Origin: Erginobacter sp964587835
Lineage (GTDB): Bacteria > Auribacterota > Erginobacteria > Erginobacterales > Erginobacteraceae
NCBI GenBank assembly: GCA_964587835.1
Contig: CAZPMN010000006.1
Coordinates: 1-64,000, forward strand
Reading direction: 5' to 3'
Length of the DNA: 64,000 nt
In this document: piece after piece, positions 41,884 to 50,148 of the stretch
Layout of the letters: each line of letters begins with the position of its first letter
How positions within the stretch are numbered: the stretch's first letter is position 1
The notes under the pieces: generated by a model
Told to the model about the DNA's origin: nothing
The model's database searches: none
What the model saw: the letters and a program-made list of their open reading frames with translations, nothing else
Position numbers and translations under genes: made by a program

Positions 41884-42267
41884 ATGAACACGTGGTACGA
41901 GACACTGAATAGGCCTCCGCTTACTCCGCCGAACTGGATTTTTTCACCGGTCTGGACTATTCTCTATGCCACCATCGCGATCTCGATTTATCTCTATTAC
42001 CGGTCTCCAAACAAGCCGGGTATCGGCCTGACCACCGCCATCATCGGATTCCACCTGATCACGAACTTCTCCTGGACCTTTCTCTTCTTTGGGCTGCGTT
42101 CGCCGGGCTGGGCCCTGTTTGATATCGTCGCTTTGGATATCTCTCTCCTCGTTCTGATCCGGCGGTTCCGAAGGGCTCGTCCGCTCGCCGGGGGGCTGCT
42201 CATCCCTTATCTGCTCTGGGTCCTCTTCGCCACCTACCTTAACTACGGATTTTATCGCCTGAACTGA
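41884..42267 (+). CDS. tspO: TspO/MBR family membrane protein
   Basis: The 127-residue protein is slightly shorter than typical TspO (about 155) but carries its features: WYETLNRPPLTPPNWIFSPVWTILYA with the PPxWxFxPVWT motif, then FHLITNFSWTFLFFGLRSP with the WxxxFF pattern, and four or five membrane helices ending in ATYLNYGFYRLN. TspO proteins bind porphyrins and other ligands and act in stress signalling; a transport role is disputed. It appears to start one helix late, so the first helix of the usual five is short or missing. An extended -10 precedes it, and a tiny membrane protein gene follows. Confidence 0.9.
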   Translation: MNTWYETLNRPPLTPPNWIFSPVWTILYATIAISIYLYYRSPNKPGIGLTTAIIGFHLITNFSWTFLFFGLRSPGWALFDIVALDISLLVLIRRFRRARPLAGGLLIPYLLWVLFATYLNYGFYRLN

Positions 42268-42317
42268 AATCGGGTCCGTGGACTCCGCGCCCGCAAGCAA
42301 ATAAAGGAGGCAGAAAT

Positions 42318-42431
42318 ATGATCGCCGTGGCCATCCTCTGGACCGAAATCTTCCTCCCGGTGATCGGCTTTGCCCTGCTTTTCCTGCAGCGGAAATCGGG
42401 TTTCCGAATCCATAGGGCAAGAGCGGATTAA
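42318..42431 (+). CDS. 37-residue single-helix membrane protein
   Basis: The frame has a perfect AAAGGAGG ribosome site seven bases before its ATG and encodes one strong hydrophobic segment (MIAVAILWTEIFLPVIGFAL, then LF) followed by a basic tail with Arg and Lys (QRKSGFRIHRARAD). This gives a clear in-facing C-terminus by the positive-inside rule. It lies 50 bases after tspO, so it may be co-transcribed and could be a small partner of that protein. Nothing similar is known to me. It is easily missed by gene callers because of its length. Confidence 0.65.
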   Translation: MIAVAILWTEIFLPVIGFALLFLQRKSGFRIHRARAD

Positions 42432-42479
42432 TCGTATCTCGGCTGGGATCTTCAATTCGGGAAAGAGCGGGTTTGAACC

Positions 42480-43379
42480 ATGCGAGCAATTATGAGATTA
42501 ATCCCGGCGATATTGCTGGGGGTTATCTTCTGCCGCCTGGCGGTGGGGGGGGACTTCTCCGGTGACGGGGCCGATGATATCGCGGTCTTCCGCCCGGCCA
42601 CGGGTCTGTGGGCGATCCGGGCTCTGACCCGGGTTTACTTCGGCCGGCCGAACGATATTCCCACCCCGGGCCGCGTGAATTCAAACACCCAAGCTACGGG
42701 AGCGGTGGCCGGATCCGTCTCCGCTCCGGGGATAGACATCTCTGGAGATGTCTACGTGGTGGCGGTGCGGGCCGCCGATCGGGCCCGGATCCGGAATATG
42801 GAGATCGAGGCACGGCCCTACCTTTCCCGGTATGCCGCAGCCCGCACCGAACAGTACAGCGGAATGACCGAATACAGCTTCATCAGTTATCCGGATCGGG
42901 GGGAATTCGCCCTGGCCAAAGAGGACCTGGTCAAAAAGATCCTGGAGGTACCCTATGCGGACTTTACCAGTTTAACCTTCGGCGAGGTCTTCCAGTTAGG
43001 AAGAACCGTTCGGTTAGGAGACCGGCTGATGAGAGACGTGGAGAAAGCCCTGGCCGCCTTGGGGCGGTCGAAGTTCCGCTCCCGGATCAGCCTGGAGGAA
43101 AAGGATCTGGAGTACCTCCGGGCCCGGGGCCTGGAGACCGTCCTCGACCACGCTGGGAAGTTTATCGAAGATCGTCTGGCCCCGGCCCATCCGCGCCACG
43201 ACGGGAGGCAAACCCCCTGGCGCAACCACCCGGTCTTCACCGCCCAGCACGCCACCGCCACCTGTTGCCGGAACTGCCTGTGGAAGTGGCACGGGATCGA
43301 GAAGGGGAGGGGGCTGACCGGGGAAGAGAAGCGTTATATCCTCGAGGTGATCGGCGGCTGGCTGGCCCGGTACTCTTAA
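42480..43379 (+). CDS. Chimeric protein: FG-GAP-like N-terminus and DUF4186 C-terminus
   Basis: The 299-residue protein has three parts. A signal-like segment (residues 1-23) is followed by one FG-GAP/VCBS-like unit (GDFSGDGADDIAVFRPATG, WAIRALTRVYFG), of the kind that normally repeats in large surface proteins. A middle part (about 75-185) is unknown. The end (about 195-299) matches DUF4186: LDHAGKFIEDRLAPA, TPWRNHPVFTAQHATATCCR and CLWKWHGIEKGR, with a CCxxC cluster likely to bind metal. DUF4186 proteins are normally small and not exported. Either a fused gene decayed from a surface protein, or the reading frame joined two genes. Confidence 0.75.
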   Translation: MRAIMRLIPAILLGVIFCRLAVGGDFSGDGADDIAVFRPATGLWAIRALTRVYFGRPNDIPTPGRVNSNTQATGAVAGSVSAPGIDISGDVYVVAVRAADRARIRNMEIEARPYLSRYAAARTEQYSGMTEYSFISYPDRGEFALAKEDLVKKILEVPYADFTSLTFGEVFQLGRTVRLGDRLMRDVEKALAALGRSKFRSRISLEEKDLEYLRARGLETVLDHAGKFIEDRLAPAHPRHDGRQTPWRNHPVFTAQHATATCCRNCLWKWHGIEKGRGLTGEEKRYILEVIGGWLARYS

Positions 43380-43460
43380 CGGGAGGAATACCGAATACCT
43401 TTCTCCCGATCGGCACCGAAGAAACCATCAGGAACCAGCGGGACCGGTTTGGTCACCATT

Positions 43461-43484
43461 TTCCGGCCGGTTTATCGGCCGGAA
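43461..43484. terminator. Hairpin between DUF4186 chimera and flavoprotein genes
   Basis: TTCCGGCCG and its complement CGGCCGGAA enclose a 6-base loop. No run of T follows. It might be a weak terminator. Confidence 0.4.
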
Positions 43485-43516
43485 CAGGGCAACAACTGGT
43501 TTGGAGCTGACCGGAT

Positions 43517-44284
43517 ATGCAGGCGGAAATTCTGGTTTTGAATGGCACTTACCGGCCGGAGAGAACGACCACCGAGCTGGTCCGGGCGTTTGCGGAAGGG
43601 GCGGGAGCGGTAGGGGCGGAAGTCGAGATGATCACGCTCCGGGAGAAGAAGATCGGCTACTGTAACAACTGCCTGCAGTGTTACAGTTATACCGGCGCGG
43701 GGATTGCTCCCTGCAGCATCAGGGACGATATGGACGGGATCATCGCCCGGATCGCCGGGGCCGACGGGGTGCTCTTCGCCTCGCCGGTCCATAACGGATT
43801 CGTGACCGGGCTGATGACGGTCTTCTGGGAACGGTTCTCCTGGCGGGCGGCCCGGCCGGGAGGACCCTTCCTGGGAAGTATGAGCCTGATCTCCCGGCTC
43901 GACGACCGGACCCGGGCGGTGGGATCGATCGCCAGCGCCGGCGGGATGCCCGAACGGTTGAGAAAGAGCTGCGACGACGGCACCCCCTGGCTGAAGAGTA
44001 ACGCCTGCCTGATCCTTCACGGGGAGTGGGTCGGTGACGTTTACGCCGGGGCCGACCTCGAACGGAGGCCGCAGGACGATCGGGAGTGGCGGAGGATTTT
44101 CTTCTTGAGGCGGCTGAGCGCCCGGCAGAAAAAGCGGGCCTACGCCCTGGGGGAGAAGATGGCGAAGGCCATCCGCTCCGGACGCCTGAAACCCGTCACC
44201 ATCGAGAAGATGGTCCCGACGCCTGCTAAATGGATTCTCAGGCTGATCGCCAGGATCAGCCCGCCCTACCGGGTGGCCAAGTGA
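43517..44284 (+). CDS. Flavodoxin-fold NAD(P)H/FMN oxidoreductase
   Basis: The 255-residue protein begins EILVLNGTYRPERTTTEL, the FMN-phosphate loop of the NADPH-dependent FMN reductase and iron-sulfur flavoprotein group. CNNCLQCYSYTGAGIAPCSI supplies a compact cysteine cluster, of which CxxCxxC resembles the 4Fe-4S binding site of Isf-type flavoproteins. FASPVHNGFVTGLMTVFWERF gives the second FMN contact. A C-terminal extension (about 190-255) rich in Arg and Lys is unusual in the family. It probably moves electrons in the cytoplasm; the physiological substrate is unknown. Confidence 0.8.
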   Translation: MQAEILVLNGTYRPERTTTELVRAFAEGAGAVGAEVEMITLREKKIGYCNNCLQCYSYTGAGIAPCSIRDDMDGIIARIAGADGVLFASPVHNGFVTGLMTVFWERFSWRAARPGGPFLGSMSLISRLDDRTRAVGSIASAGGMPERLRKSCDDGTPWLKSNACLILHGEWVGDVYAGADLERRPQDDREWRRIFFLRRLSARQKKRAYALGEKMAKAIRSGRLKPVTIEKMVPTPAKWILRLIARISPPYRVAK

Positions 44285-44307
44285 ACCTGATTCGAAATAG
44301 GAGCGTT

Positions 44308-44348
44308 CTTATTGCACAAATCAAGTCATACCACTTTTGTGCAATAAG
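44308..44348. repeat. Perfect 13-bp inverted repeat, 15-base loop
   Basis: CTTATTGCACAAA at 44308-44320 pairs exactly with TTTGTGCAATAAG at 44336-44348. A partial direct echo (CAATAAGAG) follows at 44352. It lies 47 bases before the thioesterase ATG and could be an operator or a terminator of the flavoprotein gene. Confidence 0.7.
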
Positions 44349-44394
44349 AGACAATAAGAGGGGGTAATTCCGAGGTTGTATCCGGGGATTGATT

Positions 44395-44829
44395 ATGACG
44401 TCAGGGGAAAGTTCAAAAGCCGGCGTTCACGGACCTTACGAGATCATGGTGCGGGTTCGGCCGGAGGATATCGACGAGCTGGGGCACGTCAACAATGTGC
44501 ATTACCTCCGCTGGGTGCAGGACGCCGCCGTCGCCCACTGGCGGGCCCTGGCCCCGAAGGAGGACCAGGAGCGGCTGCTCTGGGTGGTCTTGAGGCACGA
44601 GATTGACTACCGCCACGCGGCCAGGCTCGGGGACGAGATTGTCGCCCGGACCTGGGTCGGGGGATCGACCCGGATCTCCTTCGAGCGGTTGACCGAGATC
44701 CGCCGCGCCGACGACGGCCAGGTCCTGGCCCGGGCCCGCACTCTCTGGTGTCCGATCGACGCCCAAACCCACCGCCCGGTCAAAGTCAGTCCCCGGGTCC
44801 GGGAGATCTTCTCCGCCATCAACCACTGA
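44395..44829 (+). CDS. Acyl-CoA thioesterase, 4HBT hotdog type
   Basis: The 144-residue single hotdog-fold protein shows the family signature DELGHVNNVHYLRW, with the catalytic Asp/Glu near residue 29 and the GHVNN substrate loop, followed by HEIDYRHAARLGDEIVARTW and ARARTLWCPID. This corresponds to YbgC/FadM/4-hydroxybenzoyl-CoA thioesterases, which hydrolyse acyl-CoA. A TTG six bases upstream is an alternative start. It runs on the same strand as the PAP2 gene 98 bases later. Chain-length preference cannot be read from sequence. Confidence 0.88.
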   Translation: MTSGESSKAGVHGPYEIMVRVRPEDIDELGHVNNVHYLRWVQDAAVAHWRALAPKEDQERLLWVVLRHEIDYRHAARLGDEIVARTWVGGSTRISFERLTEIRRADDGQVLARARTLWCPIDAQTHRPVKVSPRVREIFSAINH

Positions 44830-44927
44830 CGGGACACCACTTCAAAATCGGCCAGACGGGTCTCCGGTCCAGCCGGAGCGGAACGGGCCAAACTTTTTCC
44901 CCCGGCCGCACCCCATCGAGGTGGGAG

Positions 44928-45641
44928 ATGATAACAGGCAATCTGGGAAGAAAGGCGTTCTTCAGTTTTGTCGTCCTGGTCCCGGTCTACCTGGTATTTT
45001 TTCTCTTCCTTGATCGTCCGATCGATCGGTGGGTGCAGGGGTATTTTGGGGGGACGGCAATGGATACTGCGTCAGCGACGATCTCACTTCTGGCTTATAG
45101 TCCGGTCCTGGAGATAGTGCTTGCCCTCTGCCTGATCGTCGGGCTGATCGGGACGGCGGTTCCTCGCGAACAATCTCGGATGTGGGCCTACGCCTTGCTC
45201 TATATCTGTATCAGCTGCGCCGTGGCTATCGTGATTGGGGAAGGTTTAAAGGTGCTCCTGGGCCGATACCGGCCGGTCGCGCTCTTCCAGAGCGGGAAGT
45301 ACGGATTCAGTTTCTTTTCTATGGAATGGGTCCGGACCTCAACGCCGTCCGGCCACACCTTCCGGATCTTCGCGATTATGACCGCACTGGCGGTGCTCCT
45401 GCCCCGGGGCCGGGTGTTCTTTTTCGCCGTTGCCGGACTGGTCGGCCTGAGTCGCGTGGCGCTGACCGCTCACTATCCGAGCGATGTTTTATTTGGAGCT
45501 TTTATTGGTATCTTCTCCGCCCTCTGGGTCGCCCGGCTGGCCAAGGAACACCCGCCGCTTCCATTCCCCAGGTCTTCCTCCCGGAGCCAACCCTTGCCGG
45601 ATCCTTGGTCTGGCGGGAGACCCGAATCACGGTCCGAGTAA
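44928..45641 (+). CDS. PAP2 superfamily membrane phosphatase
   Basis: The 237-residue protein has about six membrane helices and the three PAP2 motifs: KVLLGRYRP, PSGHTFR and SRVALTAHYPSDVLFG, with the catalytic His residues. Family members remove phosphate from lipids such as phosphatidylglycerol phosphate, phosphatidic acid or undecaprenyl pyrophosphate on the outer face of the inner membrane. I chose the ATG at 44928, with GGTGGGAG upstream, because the frame extension covers the end of the thioesterase gene. Its last 15 bases overlap the convergent dusB gene. Substrate not assignable. Confidence 0.88.
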   Translation: MITGNLGRKAFFSFVVLVPVYLVFFLFLDRPIDRWVQGYFGGTAMDTASATISLLAYSPVLEIVLALCLIVGLIGTAVPREQSRMWAYALLYICISCAVAIVIGEGLKVLLGRYRPVALFQSGKYGFSFFSMEWVRTSTPSGHTFRIFAIMTALAVLLPRGRVFFFAVAGLVGLSRVALTAHYPSDVLFGAFIGIFSALWVARLAKEHPPLPFPRSSSRSQPLPDPWSGGRPESRSE

Positions 45642-46643
45642 ACCGCGGACCGCGGCCAGGAGTTCTTCCACGCTCGACATCCGGGCGATCTCTTTCCTCA
45701 GCTCTCCCCGGCCGGGGATGCCGGCGAGGTACCCGGCCAGGTGGGAGTAGAACTCCCGGCAGGCGGCCGGACCGGCGCCGGCGGGATCGCGGCGGCGGAT
45801 TCGGGCCTCGACGACCTTCGATCGGTATAGATCTTTCAGGTGAACGCTGATCACCCGAAAGCGCTCCGGGCGGGATGGGCGGATGAATGTCTTTCCCTCG
45901 AGGAGGCTTCGCGCCTCGGCGAAGATCCAGGGGTTGCCGATCGCCGCCCGCCCGATCATCACCCCGTCCACCCGGTAACGGGTGAGTGCGGACAGGGCTT
46001 CTCCGGCGGTTGCGATCCCCCCATTGCCGATCACTGGAATCGAGGAGGATTGCTTGATCTCGGCGATCGCCTCCCAGTCGGCCTCTCCCCCGTGGCGGTC
46101 TTCGGCGTAGCGGCCGTGAAGAAAGAGGGCGGCTCCGCCGGAGTCTTCCACCGCCCGAAGAATTTCCCCAATCCGGGGGTGTCCTCGTCTTGTCCCCAGG
46201 CGGGTCTTGACCGTGACCGGGAGAAGGGTCGCCTGCCTCATCTTCTTCACCATCAGACCGATCTTACTGGGATTCTCAATTAGGGCGGCTCCCGCCCCCC
46301 GCCGGGCAATCTTGGGGACGGGACAGCCGCAGTTAAGGTCGATCAGAGCGAACCGGCCCAGTGATTCGATCACCGCGGCGGCTTCGGCCACGGCGGAGTG
46401 GTCGGAGCCGTAAAGATGGGCGGCAGCGGGGGCCTCCTCCGGACTCGACTCCAGGTAGTGGAGAGTACGGGGGGAGCGGCGGCGGATCCCCTCCGCGGTC
46501 GCCACCTCGGTGAAGACCAGACCGGCCCCCATCCTGCGGCAGATCTTCCGGAAGGGGAGATCGGTCAGGCCGGCCATCGGAGCGAGGACAAAGGGGGAGG
46601 AGAGAGCGAGCCCGGCGATACGGGGTTGAGGCATAGCCTGCAT
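45627..46643 (-). CDS. dusB: tRNA-dihydrouridine synthase
   Basis: The 338-residue flavoenzyme should reduce uridine to dihydrouridine in the D-loop of tRNA. It has LAPMAGLTDLPFR at the FMN site, LNCGCPVPKI with the catalytic Cys, VKTRLG, LHGRYAED, GNGGI and GRAAIGNPWIF, all typical of the Dus TIM barrel and of the DusB group. A C-terminal helical domain follows. Length is normal. A second in-frame ATG lies three codons in. It is convergent with the PAP2 gene and followed upstream by ubiB on the same strand. Confidence 0.95.
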   Translation of the reverse strand: MQAMPQPRIAGLALSSPFVLAPMAGLTDLPFRKICRRMGAGLVFTEVATAEGIRRRSPRTLHYLESSPEEAPAAAHLYGSDHSAVAEAAAVIESLGRFALIDLNCGCPVPKIARRGAGAALIENPSKIGLMVKKMRQATLLPVTVKTRLGTRRGHPRIGEILRAVEDSGGAALFLHGRYAEDRHGGEADWEAIAEIKQSSSIPVIGNGGIATAGEALSALTRYRVDGVMIGRAAIGNPWIFAEARSLLEGKTFIRPSRPERFRVISVHLKDLYRSKVVEARIRRRDPAGAGPAACREFYSHLAGYLAGIPGRGELRKEIARMSSVEELLAAVRGLLGP

Positions 46644-46751
46644 TTACGCTATCGGGTTGGGGATGGCGGTCCGGTGAAACCGTTCGGACCGGCCTGAATT
46701 ACCGGGGTGAAGGTGATCGCGGACGGTCCGGGGTTCGGGCGGGTCTGGACA

Positions 46752-48449
46752 TTACATCCTGCCGTGCTTGATGATCGTGATCAGGAGCCCGAAACCCATC
46801 AGCCCGGCGACCAGGAACCCGACCAGCCCGATCAGGGGGATCTTGTTCCAGGTTGGGGGGATCCCGGAGAGGACGACCAGAGAGGAGCCGACGATCAGGG
46901 CGGCCAGGACGATGGCATAGGCGATCCGGTTGCTGGTCCGATCGAGGGTGTTTCTCAGTTTCTCCAGCCCACGGTGCTGGAAGACGATGTTCAGCTTCCC
47001 GGCCCGGGTCTGCTTGAGGATCGAACGGAACTCGGTCGGGATCTCCCGGATCAGGGCGAGCATATCGGTCCCGGAGGCGAAGAACTCCTCCGCCAGCCGT
47101 TTCGGGTTCAGGCGGGCCCACTGGATCCGCTGGACGAAGGGTTCCGCCCGGGAGACGATCTCGAAGTCGGGGTCGAGATCCGCCCCCAGGCTCTCCACCT
47201 GGCTGATCGCCTTCAGCATCAGGTAGAGGTTGGGCTTGATGGTCAGACGGAAGGAGACGGCCAGGTCGAGCATCTTCTGCAGGACCTCCCCGATCCGGAT
47301 CTCCTTCAGCGGTCGGTAGAGGTAACGGTCGATGAAGGACCCGATCTCTCTCTCCAGTTGGGTCCGGTCGGGGTCGCCGTCGTGCTCGGTCAGGGCGAGG
47401 ATCGCCTCCGCCGCCCGGGACTCGTCCTTCCTCACCACCGCCAGGAGAAGGTCGGCGAAGCGCTCGCGCTCCGGGCGGCTGATCCTCCCCATCATCCCGA
47501 AGTCGAGGTAGCAGATCAGGTTATCGGGGAGGATGAAGATGTTGCCGGGGTGGGGGTCGCCGTGGAAGAAGCCGAACTTGAAGATCTGGGCCATCATCAG
47601 GTCTGCTCCCCGGGCCGCCAGGAGCCGGCAATCGTAATCCCCCCCGTGGAGGGTCTCGAGGTCGGAGGCCTTGACCCCCTCGATATCCTCCAGGGTGAGG
47701 ATTCCCTCTCCGGAAAACTCCCGGTAAACCCGGGGGACGACGATTCCCTCCCATCCCTCGAACTGGTCAGCAAACCGCTCGACGTGGCCGGCCTCGACGG
47801 CGAAGTCGAGCTCCTCATTCAGGGTCCGGGCAAACTCCCTGACGATCCGCTGGGGGCGGATGATCTGGAACTCGGTCAGATGGCGCTCCATCAGGCCGGC
47901 CAGGTAGTTCATAATCTCGAGGTCGATTTCGACCGTCTTCTTGATCCGGGGGCGGCGGACCTTAACCACCACCCGGGTCCCATCGGAGAGCCTTCCCCGG
48001 TGGACCTGAGCGATCGAGGCGGCCGCCAGCGGCTTCCGTTCGAATTCGGTGAAGATCTCTTCAGGGGGGCGCCCCAGTTCCTGGAGGATCGCCTCTTCCG
48101 CCTCCTCGGAGGGGAAGGGGGGAACCTCGTCCTGGAGCCGGGAGAGTTCGGCCACGTAGGCCAGCGGGATGAGGTCGGGGCGGGTGGAGAGGATCTGGCC
48201 GAACTTGATGAAGGTCGGACCCAGTTCCTCCAGGGCCATCCTTAGCCGCTGGGGACCGCTCAGGCTCTCCACCCGCTCCCGGCGGGAGGGAGAGAACTTT
48301 TTCAGTCCGAACTCGACCAGCTGGTCGATCTTGAGGACGTCGAGCAGCTCGTCGAATCCGTACTTGAAGAAGACCTGGAGGATCTGGCCGTACCGGTTGA
48401 AGTGGCGGTAGGTTCGGCCAATCCCGCTCAGCTTGCGGATGCTGAACAT
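46752..48449 (-). CDS. ubiB: UbiB/ABC1-family atypical kinase
   Basis: The 565-residue protein has the ABC1 hallmarks: LEELGPTFIKFGQILSTRPD with the KxGQ motif, AAASIAQVHRG (the Ala-rich loop in place of a glycine-rich one), VVVKVRRP, HGDPHPGNI and YLDFGMMG. Two membrane helices lie at the C-terminus (about 505-560). In E. coli UbiB supports ubiquinone synthesis, and related proteins distribute lipids between membranes, so the role here is inferred as quinone or lipid handling. No ubiquinone gene is in the window. Its ATG directly follows the stop of the phasin-like gene (TAAATG), so the two form an operon. Confidence 0.93.
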   Translation of the reverse strand: MFSIRKLSGIGRTYRHFNRYGQILQVFFKYGFDELLDVLKIDQLVEFGLKKFSPSRRERVESLSGPQRLRMALEELGPTFIKFGQILSTRPDLIPLAYVAELSRLQDEVPPFPSEEAEEAILQELGRPPEEIFTEFERKPLAAASIAQVHRGRLSDGTRVVVKVRRPRIKKTVEIDLEIMNYLAGLMERHLTEFQIIRPQRIVREFARTLNEELDFAVEAGHVERFADQFEGWEGIVVPRVYREFSGEGILTLEDIEGVKASDLETLHGGDYDCRLLAARGADLMMAQIFKFGFFHGDPHPGNIFILPDNLICYLDFGMMGRISRPERERFADLLLAVVRKDESRAAEAILALTEHDGDPDRTQLEREIGSFIDRYLYRPLKEIRIGEVLQKMLDLAVSFRLTIKPNLYLMLKAISQVESLGADLDPDFEIVSRAEPFVQRIQWARLNPKRLAEEFFASGTDMLALIREIPTEFRSILKQTRAGKLNIVFQHRGLEKLRNTLDRTSNRIAYAIVLAALIVGSSLVVLSGIPPTWNKIPLIGLVGFLVAGLMGFGLLITIIKHGRM

Positions 48450-48752
48450 TTATTTTTTCGCTTTCAGGGCGGCGATCTTTCCGCTGAATTTCTTCTCCAC
48501 TTTGGCCAAATCGTCCTTGGTGGCGACGTTGATCCGGTCAAGTGCCTGCTTGACCAGTTTGTCAACCCGCTTCTCCAGGGACTTTTTCGCCTCCTCCGAT
48601 TTCCGGGTCATCTCATCGACGAAGTTCCGACCCTCCTTTTCGGAGATTTCGCCCTTTTTGATCAGTTCCTTCGAGATCTCCTCCACCTTCTCCCGGGTGA
48701 TCTCCGCCAGCCCTAGTCCCATATACATCGTCTTCTTGAAAAGATCGATCAT
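48450..48752 (-). CDS. Phasin/PhaF-like helical protein
   Basis: The 100-residue protein is almost entirely helical and rich in Lys and Glu (ITREKVEEISKELIKKGEIS, EAKKSLEKRVDKLVKQALDR). It starts with a short hydrophobic turn (MIDLFKKTMYMGLGLA), the pattern of poly(3-hydroxyalkanoate)-system family proteins that sit next to ubiB in many bacteria. Despite the name, most do not act on polyester granules. AAGGAGG precedes the ATG. It is the first gene of the ubiB operon, transcribed from a divergent promoter shared with the amidase gene. Confidence 0.8.
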   Translation of the reverse strand: MIDLFKKTMYMGLGLAEITREKVEEISKELIKKGEISEKEGRNFVDEMTRKSEEAKKSLEKRVDKLVKQALDRINVATKDDLAKVEKKFSGKIAALKAKK

Positions 48753-48773
48753 TGCCTGCCTCCTTATCCGTGT

Positions 48774-48811
48774 TATTATAAATTCACTTGCGAGGCAGCG
48801 AATTTATAATA
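48774..48811. promoter_or_regulatory. Mirror-image divergent promoters
   Basis: A 12-bp inverted repeat (48774-48785 and 48800-48811) places TATAAT on both strands. On the + strand: TTCACT (48783-48788), 16 bases, TATAAT (48805-48810). On the - strand: TTCGCT (48802-48797), 16 bases, TATAAT (48780-48775). The two promoters interlock, so RNA polymerase could hold only one at a time. Confidence 0.6.
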
Positions 48812-48933
48812 GCGTTTGATTTTCCGGCCGAGAGACCGGGTATTATGCCAGTGGTTGAAATGATACAGGCTTAATTGCCATCGGTCAAGTTCAAGTTGCG
48901 ATATTTACCGAAAATCGCCGGGAGGCGCGAATC

Positions 48934-50142
48934 GTGATTAAGTGTTACCCGTTAATCATCTGCCTTTTTCTGGCCGCCCGACCGGTGTCAGGGGCGTTGA
49001 ATATCGCCAGTTATTACAGTCCCCGCAACTCGGAGCGTCCGCGGCGGACCTCGACCGAATACATCATTCTCCATACCACCGAGGGACCGGCCCGGGGATC
49101 ACTGCGCAAGCTCCACGAGCGGGGCGAGGCCCATTACTTCGTCAATACCGACGGCCGGGTATTAAGGATCATCGACCGTAATCGCGTCGCCTTCCACGCC
49201 GGGCGGTCGATGTGGAACGGGAAGACCGATCTTGACAACTGTTCGATCGGGATCGAGCTGGTCGGCTACCACGACCGGGACATCACTGAAGCCCAGTACG
49301 CAGCCCTGAAAGAGCTGCTGCGGCAGCTGAAGAACATCTACAAGATCCCCGACGATCGAGTTCTGACCCATTCGATGGTCGCCTACGGTGCTCCCAACGT
49401 CTGGCACAAACGCTCCCACCGGGGCCGGAAGCGGTGCGGGATGCTCTTCGCCCGGGATTCCGTAAGGAGGAAGATCGGCCTCAAGAGCAAGCCGGCTTAC
49501 GACCCCGACGTTCGGGCAGGACGGCTGGTCAACGGCGACCCCCAGTTGGCCCGGGCTCTCTACAGCCGGGAAGCGGTCCCCGCCGGCCCCGCGGCCGGGC
49601 CCACCCCCTCCAACATCGTCGTCCTCACCGCCGGGAAGTCGGCTTGGGACGTCGCCCGGGATCGGTACAACTCCCCCGAGGTCACCTACCGATTCCCCGA
49701 TGGGAAGGAGGTCCGGGGAGACCAGGTTCGGGACTGGCAGAACATCCCGGCTGGGACGTTGATAGTGCTGGGGGAGGCGGCGACGGAGAACCCTACCGAA
49801 CACATCCGGATGATCGGCCGGGACGGGATGACCGCCCTGGAGGTGGCCGGGGAGGAGTACGCTCTGGCCACTACCATCTACTTCTTCCCCGACGGCCGAA
49901 TCCGGCGGGGAGACGAGATGGCCGCGGGGGATTTCAAGTCGCTCCCGGCTGAGACCCGGGTCCTGGTCGGCTACGTCGACGGAGGATACATCAGGCGAGA
50001 CCGGAGTGCCTTCGATATTTGCGGCCCCCGCTGGAACCGCCCCGATACCTATTACCGCCTGGCCGACCGGAGGCTGGTCGCCGGGAGCTCGATCTCCGAA
50101 ACCTCCATCCCCCGGGACACCCGGGTATTTTTCCGGAATTAG
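48934..50142 (+). CDS. N-acetylmuramoyl-L-alanine amidase with triple C-terminal repeat
   Basis: The 402-residue protein starts at a GTG behind GGGAGG. A signal peptide of about 20 residues precedes an Amidase_2/PGRP domain (about 40-185): YIILHTTEG with the first zinc His, HYFVNTDGRVLRI, VAFHAG, SIGIELVG, LTHSMV with the second. It should cleave the lactyl-Ala bond of peptidoglycan in the periplasm. Residues about 228-402 form three similar units of about 60 residues, each with an A-[WLF]-[DE]-[VI] motif, then TYRFPDGKEVRG, TIYFFPDGRIRRG or TYYRLADRRLVAG, then PAGT, PAET or PRDT. I do not recognise this repeat; a wall-binding role is a guess. Confidence 0.88.
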   Translation: MIKCYPLIICLFLAARPVSGALNIASYYSPRNSERPRRTSTEYIILHTTEGPARGSLRKLHERGEAHYFVNTDGRVLRIIDRNRVAFHAGRSMWNGKTDLDNCSIGIELVGYHDRDITEAQYAALKELLRQLKNIYKIPDDRVLTHSMVAYGAPNVWHKRSHRGRKRCGMLFARDSVRRKIGLKSKPAYDPDVRAGRLVNGDPQLARALYSREAVPAGPAAGPTPSNIVVLTAGKSAWDVARDRYNSPEVTYRFPDGKEVRGDQVRDWQNIPAGTLIVLGEAATENPTEHIRMIGRDGMTALEVAGEEYALATTIYFFPDGRIRRGDEMAAGDFKSLPAETRVLVGYVDGGYIRRDRSAFDICGPRWNRPDTYYRLADRRLVAGSSISETSIPRDTRVFFRN

Positions 50143-50148
50143 TTCGCT

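Noticed and set aside
43461..43484. Strong terminator
   Set aside because: The hairpin is good but there is no T-run; kept only as a weak candidate.
44748..44927. Upstream extension of the PAP2 frame
   Set aside because: It overlaps the thioesterase gene, and its residues are low-complexity; the ATG at 44928 has a ribosome site.
46707..48245. 512-codon open frame antisense to ubiB
   Set aside because: Same reason: a shadow of a well-supported gene, with proline, glutamine and aspartate runs and no recognisable domain.
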